DNA of 64,000 nucleotides from Myxococcota bacterium (GTDB lineage Bacteria > Myxococcota_C > UBA6777), in NCBI GenBank assembly GCA_023150835.1, contig JAKLKB010000041.1, forward strand, positions 1-64,000, written 5' to 3'. Shown piece by piece: positions 1 through 7,725 of this stretch (its first letter is position 1; the number at the start of each line of letters is the position of its first letter). Both the position numbers and the translations under genes were made by a program. Under the pieces are notes generated by a model. It searched no databases. It was not told the origin of the DNA and saw only the letters and a program-made list of their open reading frames with translations.

Positions 1-221
1 AATCACACGGTGTTTCGTAGGGGCAGGCCCCCGTGCCTGCCCGATCTCTGTTGCGTCGGTGACCTCTTCATCGCCATCTTTTTTGAACGAACCCGTTCTT
101 CGGGCGCGAAAGTTGAAGAAACTTAGTGATACTTACTTAGACTTGTAAAGGTTGGCTTAGATCGGACATCTTAGCGTTTTGTACCCCTGTAAGGTTCACG
201 GGGGAGGGTTGGGGTGGGGGG

Positions 222-550
222 CTAACACTCCTACACATCGTCTGTAAAGCCTATGTAGCGGGGGGATCCGACATGGGCAGATTTCGTATCACCCGATAGG
301 CATCGGGTGAAGAAAAGAGACTGAGATGCCATATCGATACGAACAAGGCCAATGTTCGGGCGCGGGCGGTTCGCGAACCGCCCGTCTATCGGGACATGGA
401 GCATCGACTGAACATCATCACACAACAACAGCATTTCGTAGGATGGGTTGTCCGAGCAAGGAACATCCGCTTCTTTTTGCGTTTTGTTTGCCTTTTTACA
501 CGCAAACGTGTTGTCTTTCCGGCAGCACATACGATGTGTAGGAGTGTTAG
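222..550. mobile_element. MITE-like element with 20-bp perfect terminal inverted repeats and 10-bp target duplication
   Basis: The left end CTAACACTCCTACACATCGT (222-241) is the exact reverse complement of 531-550. The element is flanked on both sides by the identical 10-mer GGGTGGGGGG (212-221 and 551-560), which looks like a target-site duplication. The sequence on either side, with the element and one 10-mer removed, aligns with a repeat at 54701-54755 that has a single 10-mer at 54715-54724 and no insert, so an empty paralogous site is present in the same window. No transposase is encoded; the 99-codon minus-strand frame inside shows no recognisable motif. Movement in trans by a related transposase elsewhere is an inference. 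Confidence 0.75.
364..383. repeat. Dispersed palindrome (GGGCGGTTCG/CGAACCGCCC)
   Basis: This is a perfect 20-bp palindrome. An identical copy lies at 41842-41861, a degenerate copy at 41508-41527, and an analogous GC palindrome at 21-42. All are intergenic. It behaves like a REP/BIME-type unit; the function is unknown. Confidence 0.6.
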
Positions 551-742
551 GGGTGGGGGGGCAACCATAGCTTCACCTAACGCCTGTGGGGTGAAACCCC
601 ATACGCGCCGCTCAGATATCGTCAAAGCACAACCAAGCCAACCATTTTCCAAAGAAGTTGCCTATCTGCCGCAAGATGCGTACAATCGCCCAAGATGATC
701 GCCTCCACGCCACACGGCACGAACCCTTAGTGCGGATCAAGC

Positions 743-2248
743 ATGCCAGCAGAAGACCTGATCGAATGGGAACACCATCTTGCCCCCATCTATCGGCACA
801 ATCCCTATAGCCACCCGACGTACGAACGCGAGCGCCGCAAGATCGAGCGCCAACTTCAAGCGATCCAAGGAGAGGTCGTTTCAGCGACCGTCGACGATCG
901 GCTGCGGATGATGCGGCGGTGGCTCGAACGCTATGCGACGCAAGGACGGCTGTATCCGACACTTTGGCAGCGCTTTTATCTTTGCTTGTTGCGTTTCGTC
1001 CTTGATGCGGATGCCCGCACTCCCCAATACATCCCCTCCGACACAGGGACACTTTGGCACCAACTCGATCACCTCGGACAGATCTTTGATGTCCACGAAT
1101 GCCGAAAACTGCTGTCGATCGCCGAACGTGCGCGCTTAACCAAAACGGCGCTCAATCGCATCCGTGGTGCAAGCAACGAACTCACCCAACTCAAGCGCCA
1201 AGCATGGGGCGCTTGCTTTGGTGAAGATCTGATCCGCCTGTTGGTGTACGAACGCCTGCTCCAAGAACTCAACGTCCTGATCCTCGGCCCGACCGGCGCA
1301 GGAAAAGAATTGATCGCCCAAGTCCTGCTCGCTGCGGTGGGCGGCGAATGGGACGAGCGCAAACGCGGACAGTTGTGTTGGCACTCACACCGCACAGAAG
1401 CCCTCAACCTTGCGGAGTTTCCACGCGACCTGATGGCGGCACAGATCGTCGGCTACAAGCGCGGCGCGTTTACAGGAGCCAACCAAGACTTTCGCGGTGT
1501 CATGGCTCGTTGCCACCAAGGGGCTGTTTTTCTCGACGAGATCGGCGAACTCCCCGAAGAAGGCCAAGTCGTTTTATTGCGCGCTCTTGAAACCCGAAGA
1601 ATCCGCCCTCTCGGAGCCGAATCCACCGAATACGCCGATGCCCGCGTGATCACCGCAACGCACAACGAACTCGACGATATCCAACGCGCTCCACACTTTC
1701 GACGTGATCTGTATTTTCGGCTTGCTGGTTCGATCATCCGCGTTCCACCCCTACGCCAACGACGCGAAGATATCTTGCCGATCGCGCTTGGTTTCCTCGA
1801 TGAATGGGGACTTCGTACCCAAGCCAGCATCTACCTCGAAGACCCACGCCACTTGATCACCCAATGGCTCGAAAGCGACGAGATCCGAAAACATCCTTGG
1901 CCCGGCAATGTCCGCGAACTCAAACGCGCCATCGCACAGCTTTTGCTTGGACGCAGCGATACCCCCCTCCACGCCCCGCCAAGTACCTCTCCATCCCCAC
2001 TCTTCTCTAGCACAAGCTCCCCCACTTCCGCCTCCTCCACAGCCCCTCCCTACCCCAAAGAGATCTTGCTCGCCGAATGGACAATGGACCAAGTCAAAGA
2101 ATGGTATCTCCAACACGCCCTCCAACACTACCAAGGCAACCAAAACGAAACCGCACGACGCCTCAAAATCCATCGCACCACCATCTACCACACCCTCCGA
2201 AGATCCGTGCGTCCGACCCCTTCTAACCGCAAACCCAGCGCATCCTAA
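743..2248 (+). CDS. Sigma-54-dependent transcriptional activator (AAA+ enhancer-binding protein)
   Basis: Activates sigma-54 RNA polymerase by ATP-driven remodelling. The AAA+ core is complete: Walker A GPTGAGKE (residues 182-189), the sigma-54-contacting loop GAFTGA intact (241-246), Walker B AVFLDE (261-266), the RDLYFRL/PPLRQR segment (321-340) and WPGNVREL (386-393). A Fis-type helix-turn-helix lies near 466-485, after a Pro/Ser-rich linker. The first ~155 residues are charged and helical and match no receiver, PAS, GAF or FHA pattern I recognise, so the input signal is unknown. The 501-residue length is usual for the family. The ATG at 743 is the first in frame, and a small hypothetical gene follows 32 bp after the stop. 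Targets cannot be deduced; nearby kinase and repeat-protein genes are candidates only by proximity. Confidence 0.95.
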   Translation: MPAEDLIEWEHHLAPIYRHNPYSHPTYERERRKIERQLQAIQGEVVSATVDDRLRMMRRWLERYATQGRLYPTLWQRFYLCLLRFVLDADARTPQYIPSDTGTLWHQLDHLGQIFDVHECRKLLSIAERARLTKTALNRIRGASNELTQLKRQAWGACFGEDLIRLLVYERLLQELNVLILGPTGAGKELIAQVLLAAVGGEWDERKRGQLCWHSHRTEALNLAEFPRDLMAAQIVGYKRGAFTGANQDFRGVMARCHQGAVFLDEIGELPEEGQVVLLRALETRRIRPLGAESTEYADARVITATHNELDDIQRAPHFRRDLYFRLAGSIIRVPPLRQRREDILPIALGFLDEWGLRTQASIYLEDPRHLITQWLESDEIRKHPWPGNVRELKRAIAQLLLGRSDTPLHAPPSTSPSPLFSSTSSPTSASSTAPPYPKEILLAEWTMDQVKEWYLQHALQHYQGNQNETARRLKIHRTTIYHTLRRSVRPTPSNRKPSAS

Positions 2249-2280
2249 ATGTGCGGTGACTTCGTGAGGAGACGCGAAAC

Positions 2281-2781
2281 TTGAGCCAACCAACACCGCC
2301 CGAAGACTTCCTCCACGACTTCCCTCAATTTGTGGGAAAGCTGCTTGAGGCCACCACCGCCACCCACCCACCGTCTCCCCAAAAAGAGATGCCCCCTCCC
2401 CTTGCCAACCTCTGGCTCGCCGCAAGCGCAAGCCTCGGTCTCACCGTACTCACCCGCGTCGTCAACGACTCTCCCCAACTCCACGCCATCCTCGAACAAT
2501 ACACCGATCACCCCATCCATCCGACCCGCCACGAACATCACGCCTCCAAACTCTCCCTCGGAAGCACCCTGCACAACCTTTCCTCTGGACTTGCCATCGA
2601 CGCAGACAGCCTCGCTCAACAACAGCAATACCTCTTCCTTCTCGAACGCCTCGAAGAAGACTTCCGCCTGCTCCAACAAGAACGCCACACCCTCGCCCTC
2701 ACCCCCGAAGAGATCGCCACCGAGATCGAAGAACTTTTCACCACCACCCTCTATTCCCTCACCCGCCTGCAACGCCCCTAG
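2281..2781 (+). CDS. Hypothetical protein downstream of the sigma-54 activator
   Basis: A 166-residue protein I do not recognise. A TTG start is proposed because it sits 8 nt after a good GAGGAG ribosome-binding site and there is no suitable ATG. It has a Pro/His-rich N-terminal third, a short moderately hydrophobic stretch (about residues 42-58) and a Glu/Leu-rich helical C-terminal half. There is no signal peptide. It starts 32 bp after the activator stop on the same strand, so the two are probably co-transcribed. It converges on the LysM repeat gene, with 32 bp between the stops. Codon use resembles the neighbours. A partner of the activator is possible but unproven. Confidence 0.7.
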   Translation: MSQPTPPEDFLHDFPQFVGKLLEATTATHPPSPQKEMPPPLANLWLAASASLGLTVLTRVVNDSPQLHAILEQYTDHPIHPTRHEHHASKLSLGSTLHNLSSGLAIDADSLAQQQQYLFLLERLEEDFRLLQQERHTLALTPEEIATEIEELFTTTLYSLTRLQRP

Positions 2782-2813
2782 AGTATCCGCGTATTCCTTC
2801 GCTTCGGCGGGCG

Positions 2814-4499
2814 CTACGGCACCAACAAAGCCGACCCAACGGGCGGATAAGCAGGATACGAACCGTCGCGTGCCACAAGCTGCGGATTGGTCTTTAAGAT
2901 CGCCTGAACGGACACCCCGCGCATATAAGCGATCATCTCTAACGTCTCGCCTTGTCGAACGATGTGCATGCGTCCGCCCGCAGCGGTGGGTTCGCCGTCT
3001 TCAGTTTCCCATGCTGGGGGAGGCATGGCCTCGCGTCCTGCGTGACGCATCACAGGCAGGGGCGCATCGTGAAAAGGTGAGTTGGAGTGTTGTCGAACAT
3101 ACTGGTAAGACTCGCTGGGAGCGGCTTGTGCGGCCCATCCTGCCCGTCCCACCGCACCGTGAACCGTTTGGTCTGGATCGAGGTCCACGTTGTCAAGCTC
3201 GGCTTGGCCGATGTTGTTGAGCGCGTTGCGCTGGTGATGAAACCAATTGGCTTGTCCAGCCTGCTTTCCAACAACCCCCGCCATCGTTGAATCCGCATCA
3301 AGCTGCACGCCCTCTAGCTCGGCTTGACCGAGACTATTGAACTGGTTGCGTTGCTGATGATGCCAACTGCCCTTGGCTCCGGCACTTCCGACCACCACAT
3401 CCACCGTCGACTCGCCTTCCAACTGGATTCCGCTCTCTGCCCGTTCAAGGGTGTTGAACTGATTGCGTTGTTGATGATGCCAACTGCCCTTGGCTCCGGC
3501 ACTTCCGACCACCACATCCACCGTCGACTCGATCTCCAACTGCACTCCGTCTAGCTCGACCTGACCGAGGCTATTAAACTGATTGCGTTGTTGGTGATGC
3601 CAACTGCCCTTGGCTCCGGCACTTCCAAGCACCACGTCCACCGTCGACTCGATCTCCAACTGCACGCCCTCCAGCTCGACTTGGCCGAGGCTATTGAACT
3701 GATTGCGCTGTTGATGATGCCAACTGCCCTTGGCTCCTGCGCGTCCGACCACGGCATCTCGGGTGGATTCGGAGTCGAATTGGAGATCTTGGGCAAGCTC
3801 CGAACGGCCCAAGCTGTTGAGCGCGTTGGGTTGGTGATGTTGCCAACCTCCTTTGCCGACCATCGCAGCCATCGTGCTTTCGGGATCGAATAATTCTTGT
3901 GGTGAGATGTTGCCTTCACCGTCCCGATTCAAGGGGGTGACACGCGGCTTGGGTTGATTCGGCGCACGAAGCCTCGGCTTTTTCGGCCCTTCAAAAACAT
4001 CCCCTGCTACGCCTTCGACAACGGGCGCAGCAGGGGCCTCTTCGGGCTTTTTTTTCAAACGAAGTCCCACAGCGGTTTTTTGCCACCATTTCGCGAAACG
4101 AGAACCTACACGCGAAAAAAAGCTTGGAGGGTCTGCGCTTGGGTGAGCCTGTTGTTTTTGTGCTTCTTCGGCCAATCGCTGTTTCTCGGCATGGAGTGCG
4201 GCTTCGTTTAGCACAGCCACCGAGGAACTCGGTGCAGCGGAAGGCACAACAGGCCGTCCGCCCACAGATGCCGCAGCGGCCTGTTGTAGCTTGGCTTGGT
4301 TTTCTGGGTTGTTGAGCGCGACAGAAGGCGGTGAGTTCGAGGGTTTTGCGTCGTTCGGCTTTTCCTCGACCACACCATGCAAGACCGCCTTGGCATGACG
4401 GATGTACGACATCGACATCTTGTCTTGCATCTCTTCAAGCGGAACTTGGGCGCGCTCTTTCTTTTTTGCGGGGGATTTGGGATCTTGTTCTTTTGCCAT
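2814..4499 (-). CDS. Repeat protein with ~40-residue WHHQQRN-type repeats and C-terminal LysM domain
   Basis: A 561-residue protein without signal peptide or clear membrane segment. Residues 1-200 are charged and Pro/Ala-rich, starting with a Lys-rich tail. Residues 206-455 carry six full repeats and a partial one of about 40 residues, with core ESTVDVVVGSAGAKGSW then HHQQRNQFNSLG. The four central copies are almost identical. Residues 511-561 look like a LysM fold (MHIVRQGETLEMIAYMRGV), normally a peptidoglycan/GlcNAc binder. The kinase gene lies immediately upstream on the same strand (31 bp between its stop and this start region in reverse order of transcription: kinase first, then this gene). 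The conserved Ser-Thr in each repeat could be kinase sites, which is inference. No known repeat family is recognised; a cytoplasmic or non-classically exported scaffold are both possible. Confidence 0.85.
   Translation of the reverse strand: MAKEQDPKSPAKKKERAQVPLEEMQDKMSMSYIRHAKAVLHGVVEEKPNDAKPSNSPPSVALNNPENQAKLQQAAAASVGGRPVVPSAAPSSSVAVLNEAALHAEKQRLAEEAQKQQAHPSADPPSFFSRVGSRFAKWWQKTAVGLRLKKKPEEAPAAPVVEGVAGDVFEGPKKPRLRAPNQPKPRVTPLNRDGEGNISPQELFDPESTMAAMVGKGGWQHHQPNALNSLGRSELAQDLQFDSESTRDAVVGRAGAKGSWHHQQRNQFNSLGQVELEGVQLEIESTVDVVLGSAGAKGSWHHQQRNQFNSLGQVELDGVQLEIESTVDVVVGSAGAKGSWHHQQRNQFNTLERAESGIQLEGESTVDVVVGSAGAKGSWHHQQRNQFNSLGQAELEGVQLDADSTMAGVVGKQAGQANWFHHQRNALNNIGQAELDNVDLDPDQTVHGAVGRAGWAAQAAPSESYQYVRQHSNSPFHDAPLPVMRHAGREAMPPPAWETEDGEPTAAGGRMHIVRQGETLEMIAYMRGVSVQAILKTNPQLVARDGSYPAYPPVGSALLVP
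3135..3884 (-). repeat. Tandem ~120-bp coding repeats in the LysM protein gene
   Basis: The near-identical central units preserve synonymous positions as well as protein sequence, indicating recent duplication or gene conversion. The outer units are more divergent, a usual pattern for arrays that expand in the middle. Confidence 0.8.
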
Positions 4500-4530
4500 C
4501 TTCGCGATGCCTACAACCTACTCACCGAAC

Positions 4531-6315
4531 TTACAGATCGATCTTCACATCTTCGGAAAAGGGCTTGGATGGGCGCACGACAGGAGGGGCCTTGCGCGTT
4601 GGAGTGACACGCCGAACGGGAGGGGCTTTTCGCTTCCACGCTTTCTTTCGGCGGATGGACGGGGCCTGTGGGCGCGTCCGCAAAACAGGTACACGAAGCG
4701 ATGGAGCCACGTTTCCACGCACGATCACGGAAAGTTTTTCAAGCGCGAATGTGCGCTCGACGTTGGTGCTGTTCATCGGAAAAAGCACTTCGATCCTTTT
4801 GGTGTGGTAGCCTTTGCGTTTGAGCGTCAACAAAAGCTGCTCCCCGGGTTTTCTTTGTAGCGGACAAGGCGTCAAACACAGGTAGTTTCGACGCTCCCAC
4901 ACTTCGACTGCGACGGGATCGGATTTGATCAAGACACGCGCATCGTTGCTGTTCTCGCTGGAGCCTGTGGTGACGGGGGGAGGCAACAACAGCTTGGGAT
5001 CTTCTTTCCAAAGGCCCGACATCACAACGCCCGCCAAGATCACCATCCCCACGCCCAACGCCACCACAAGTCCCCACAAGAACGGCGAGCGATGCGTTGG
5101 AGGTGTGGCGTTTTGTTTGTGCCCGGGCAGCGCCAACGTCCCGACAGGAGAGGCTTTGAGGGCTGCTGTCACAGGAAGAGACGAGCGCCCGCTTGCGCTT
5201 TGTGCGTAGCTATCGTGAAGCGATTGGCCGCTTGGAAGTCCCGAAGGTAGGCTATCCCGCAAGTTTTCTGCCACGGTCATATCGGGGGTGGGCTGTTGAT
5301 AGCCATAACGTTCCAACTGGGTGCGAAAAGCCACCTCAAAATCTGCCCAAAAAGCCGAGATATGGGCGTAACGATCTGCAGGGGTTTTTTCGAGCACTTT
5401 TTGGAAGACAGCTTCCATCTGCGGAACCCACGATTGATGCGGGCAGGATTGGGCGAGAGGAGGGGGCGGATCGAGCAGGTGTTGGCGCAATAGCGCGGCG
5501 AAAGAGTCGCCTCGAAAAGGTGGTCGGCCCGTCAAAAGCTCGTAGGCAAGGACGCCCAACGAGTAGATATCAGCGCGTGCATCGACGTGGCGCGTGTTGC
5601 CTTCGGCTTGTTCGGGGGACATATAGGTCGGCGACCCCATACAGGCACCTGATTGCGTAAGAGAGCCATCTTCGGCCATCGCAGCGATCCCAAAGTCCAG
5701 CAGCTTGACGATATCGCCTTGAGGGCCCGGCATCAAAAAGACGTTGCCCGGCTTGAGGTCACGGTGGATGATGCCCTTGCTGTGGATATAATCGAGCGAC
5801 GAACACAACTGATACATCGCCGACATCACCCACTCCCCTGTGATCGGCTCATGCTTCTTGATCACACGTTGCAGCGTGCGCCCCTCCAGATATTCCATCA
5901 CAAGATAATAAAAATTGTAGCCTTCCAAGAAGCCGAACTCTTGGACACGAACGACGTTGGGGTGGTTCAACTGGCCCATTGCGCGGGCTTCTCGACGAAA
6001 ACGCTCGACCGCTTCTTCGTGACCTTGGAGATTCAGATTCATCACCTTGACGGCCAAAGAATGTTGCGTATCGAGATGTACCGCCCGATACACCGCCCCG
6101 AAACCACCCTGACCGATCTTTTGCACAAGCTGCAAACGCTGGATCATCTGCCCAAGCAGCGGATCTTGCGCTTGCGGCAGACCTTGCGGGGGGGCTGGCC
6201 CCCAAGCCTGCGAAGGAGCCACCATCGCCGAAGGACCGCTCGCCCCACCACCATACGAGGAAGACGCCCCACCAAACGATGACCGCCAGTCTGCTCCGTG
6301 AGAATGGTGACTCAT
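4531..6315 (-). CDS. Transmembrane Hanks-type Ser/Thr protein kinase
   Basis: Phosphorylates Ser/Thr residues of partner proteins at the membrane. The catalytic domain spans about residues 62-330: glycine loop GQGGFG (68-73), VAIK-equivalent lysine in LAVKVM (Lys90), catalytic HRDLKPGN (184-191), DFG (207-209), activation-segment GSPTYMSPEQ (227-236) and DIYSLGV (249-255). All catalytic residues are present. The N-terminal ~55 residues are Gly/Ser/Pro-rich. A single membrane segment at about 413-436 follows a low-complexity linker; the extracytoplasmic part includes a PEGA-like stretch (about 465-520) and a Lys/Arg/Pro-rich end. This is the usual PknB-like layout, with the kinase inside and a sensor outside. 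The LysM-repeat gene lies directly downstream, 31 bp after its stop, and is an attractive substrate or partner by position. Confidence 0.95.
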   Translation of the reverse strand: MSHHSHGADWRSSFGGASSSYGGGASGPSAMVAPSQAWGPAPPQGLPQAQDPLLGQMIQRLQLVQKIGQGGFGAVYRAVHLDTQHSLAVKVMNLNLQGHEEAVERFRREARAMGQLNHPNVVRVQEFGFLEGYNFYYLVMEYLEGRTLQRVIKKHEPITGEWVMSAMYQLCSSLDYIHSKGIIHRDLKPGNVFLMPGPQGDIVKLLDFGIAAMAEDGSLTQSGACMGSPTYMSPEQAEGNTRHVDARADIYSLGVLAYELLTGRPPFRGDSFAALLRQHLLDPPPPLAQSCPHQSWVPQMEAVFQKVLEKTPADRYAHISAFWADFEVAFRTQLERYGYQQPTPDMTVAENLRDSLPSGLPSGQSLHDSYAQSASGRSSLPVTAALKASPVGTLALPGHKQNATPPTHRSPFLWGLVVALGVGMVILAGVVMSGLWKEDPKLLLPPPVTTGSSENSNDARVLIKSDPVAVEVWERRNYLCLTPCPLQRKPGEQLLLTLKRKGYHTKRIEVLFPMNSTNVERTFALEKLSVIVRGNVAPSLRVPVLRTRPQAPSIRRKKAWKRKAPPVRRVTPTRKAPPVVRPSKPFSEDVKIDL

Positions 6316-6767
6316 GTTCTATTCCGGCAGCCACGCCGCCTTTTGCGGCATCAACCAGACTGCCTCTCCTTTCGTTGTGGAGCGTTTTGCGGATCAGCCC
6401 ATCCAGCCCCATCGCTGCGACCTTGAGCCATCCACCACCAAACCGCGCTTTTCGTCCGAAAAAGCGCACACATAAACGCGAGAGTAGTCTTGTCGGCAAT
6501 CCCTGTCAAGCCAACCGCTCGCTCGAAACGCGATGACTGCAAAAACGACCGTCTCTTCCGCGCTCCCTGTCAAGCCATCCGCTCGCTCGAAACGCGATGA
6601 CTGCAAAAACGACCGTCTCTTCCGCGCTCCCTGTCAAGCCAACGGGCCGCCCACACAAGGCACACACCCTCGGACACTTTTAGCAAAGACTTGCGCTTGC
6701 GCTTTGCCTCGGGCATCCTACCCCGTACTCTACGACCGCTGGCCCTCACGGAATCACGGAGATGTCC
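6316..6767. other. Divergent intergenic region with 64-bp tandem repeat
   Basis: This separates the minus-strand kinase from the plus-strand TPR/PEGA gene and must hold both promoters. It contains two complete 64-bp repeats and a partial third (from 6503). I see no gene. A GGAG ribosome-binding site for the rightward gene lies at 6758-6761. Confidence 0.6.
6503..6646. repeat. 64-bp tandem repeat, two copies plus partial
   Basis: Units start at 6503, 6567 and 6631. The first two differ at one position (CCAACCGC versus CCATCCGC); the third matches for only about 16 bp before diverging. It is intergenic and has no long palindrome. Confidence 0.85.
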
Positions 6768-7712
6768 ATGTCCTCTTGTTTTTCCCAAATCCTCCGCTCC
6801 ATCGCACTCAGCGCGATCCTTCTACTCCCCTTCGGAACGCTCCGCGCCCAGCAACGCTATGACGCTTATCGTGAGGAAGTCCAAAAACTCTTCCAACAAG
6901 GCAAAGAACTCGCCGCAAAACGCGATTACAAGCGCAGTCTCGTCAAACTCAAAGCGGCCTTTCGGCTCCTGCGCGATATGGAGGCAGAAGCTCGTACCGA
7001 CGAACAGACCGCCAAGATCAAAAAAAGCCGAATCAGTTTCCTGTATTTTATCGGTCGCGTCCATGAACTCGACGGCAATCTGCGCGATGCTGTCGAGTAT
7101 TACAGCCGTTGCATCCAACAAGATCCCAACAGCACCGCCGCACAAGCTGCACAACGCGCTCTCCACGCACTCACCCCCCGCGTTCAAGCCACCCTTCGCA
7201 TCGAAAGTATCCCCTCTCGGGTCTCGCTTCAACTCACCGATCCACGCGGAAACACCTACACCCGCCAAACCCCCACGACCTTTCAACTCCTACCCGGAAA
7301 ACACAAGATTACCCTCCAAAAAAAAGGCTTCACCCCCGAAAAACGCACCCTCGATCTCGACCCCAACGCCGATCAGCGCGTCTCGATCCGCCTTCTGCCC
7401 CTCCTCAAAAAAACCACCCCGCCCACACAACCTCCCCCGCCCACCCGCAACGCATGGGGCATCGTCGGATGGGTCGGCATCGGCATCGGAGCCGCCGCCG
7501 TCATCACCGCGACTTCGTTGTTGGTCGTCGTCAACGGCCAAGTGACCAGTATCGAACAAAAGCTCGGACAGCCCGGCGTTTCCACACTGCAACTCCACAA
7601 CGACCTCTCCACCGCCCAAAGCATGGAGATCGGCGCAATCGCTTCCTTTGGTGTCGCCGCTGCCGCTCTTGGACTCGGGATCACTGGACTGATCATCGCC
7701 TCCCAAAAATAA
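6768..7712 (+). CDS. Exported TPR/PEGA-domain protein
   Basis: The protein begins with a signal peptide ending near FGTLRAQ (about residue 27). Two tetratricopeptide-like helical pairs (about 30-125) follow, then a PEGA-type beta domain (about 140-205, with TTFQLLPGKHKITLQKKGF), a Pro/Thr linker and two hydrophobic segments (about 230-255 and 282-308). Proteins of this layout are common in Myxococcota, usually near Ser/Thr kinases, and act in the periplasm or membrane, but their reactions are unknown. The ATG at 6768 is chosen over 6762 because GGAG at 6758-6761 gives 6-nt spacing to the former and none to the latter. The gene is divergent from the kinase. Confidence 0.85.
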   Translation: MSSCFSQILRSIALSAILLLPFGTLRAQQRYDAYREEVQKLFQQGKELAAKRDYKRSLVKLKAAFRLLRDMEAEARTDEQTAKIKKSRISFLYFIGRVHELDGNLRDAVEYYSRCIQQDPNSTAAQAAQRALHALTPRVQATLRIESIPSRVSLQLTDPRGNTYTRQTPTTFQLLPGKHKITLQKKGFTPEKRTLDLDPNADQRVSIRLLPLLKKTTPPTQPPPPTRNAWGIVGWVGIGIGAAAVITATSLLVVVNGQVTSIEQKLGQPGVSTLQLHNDLSTAQSMEIGAIASFGVAAAALGLGITGLIIASQK

Positions 7713-7725
7713 GAAACCAAACATC

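Larger units (their letters stand above)
1..742. other. Intergenic leader with repeats, no gene supported
   Basis: No convincing protein gene is seen before the sigma-54 activator. The stretch holds a GGGCAGGC/GCCTGCCC palindrome (21-42), a G-rich dispersed repeat that also occurs near 54.7 kb, a MITE-like insertion (222-550) and a second palindrome (364-383) inside that insertion. The open frames here are short, overlap on both strands and read through the repeats, so I treat them as spurious. Confidence 0.6.

Noticed and set aside
231-530. 99-codon frame inside the MITE-like element as a transposase
   Set aside because: Too short and without DDE, HUH or other transposase motifs.
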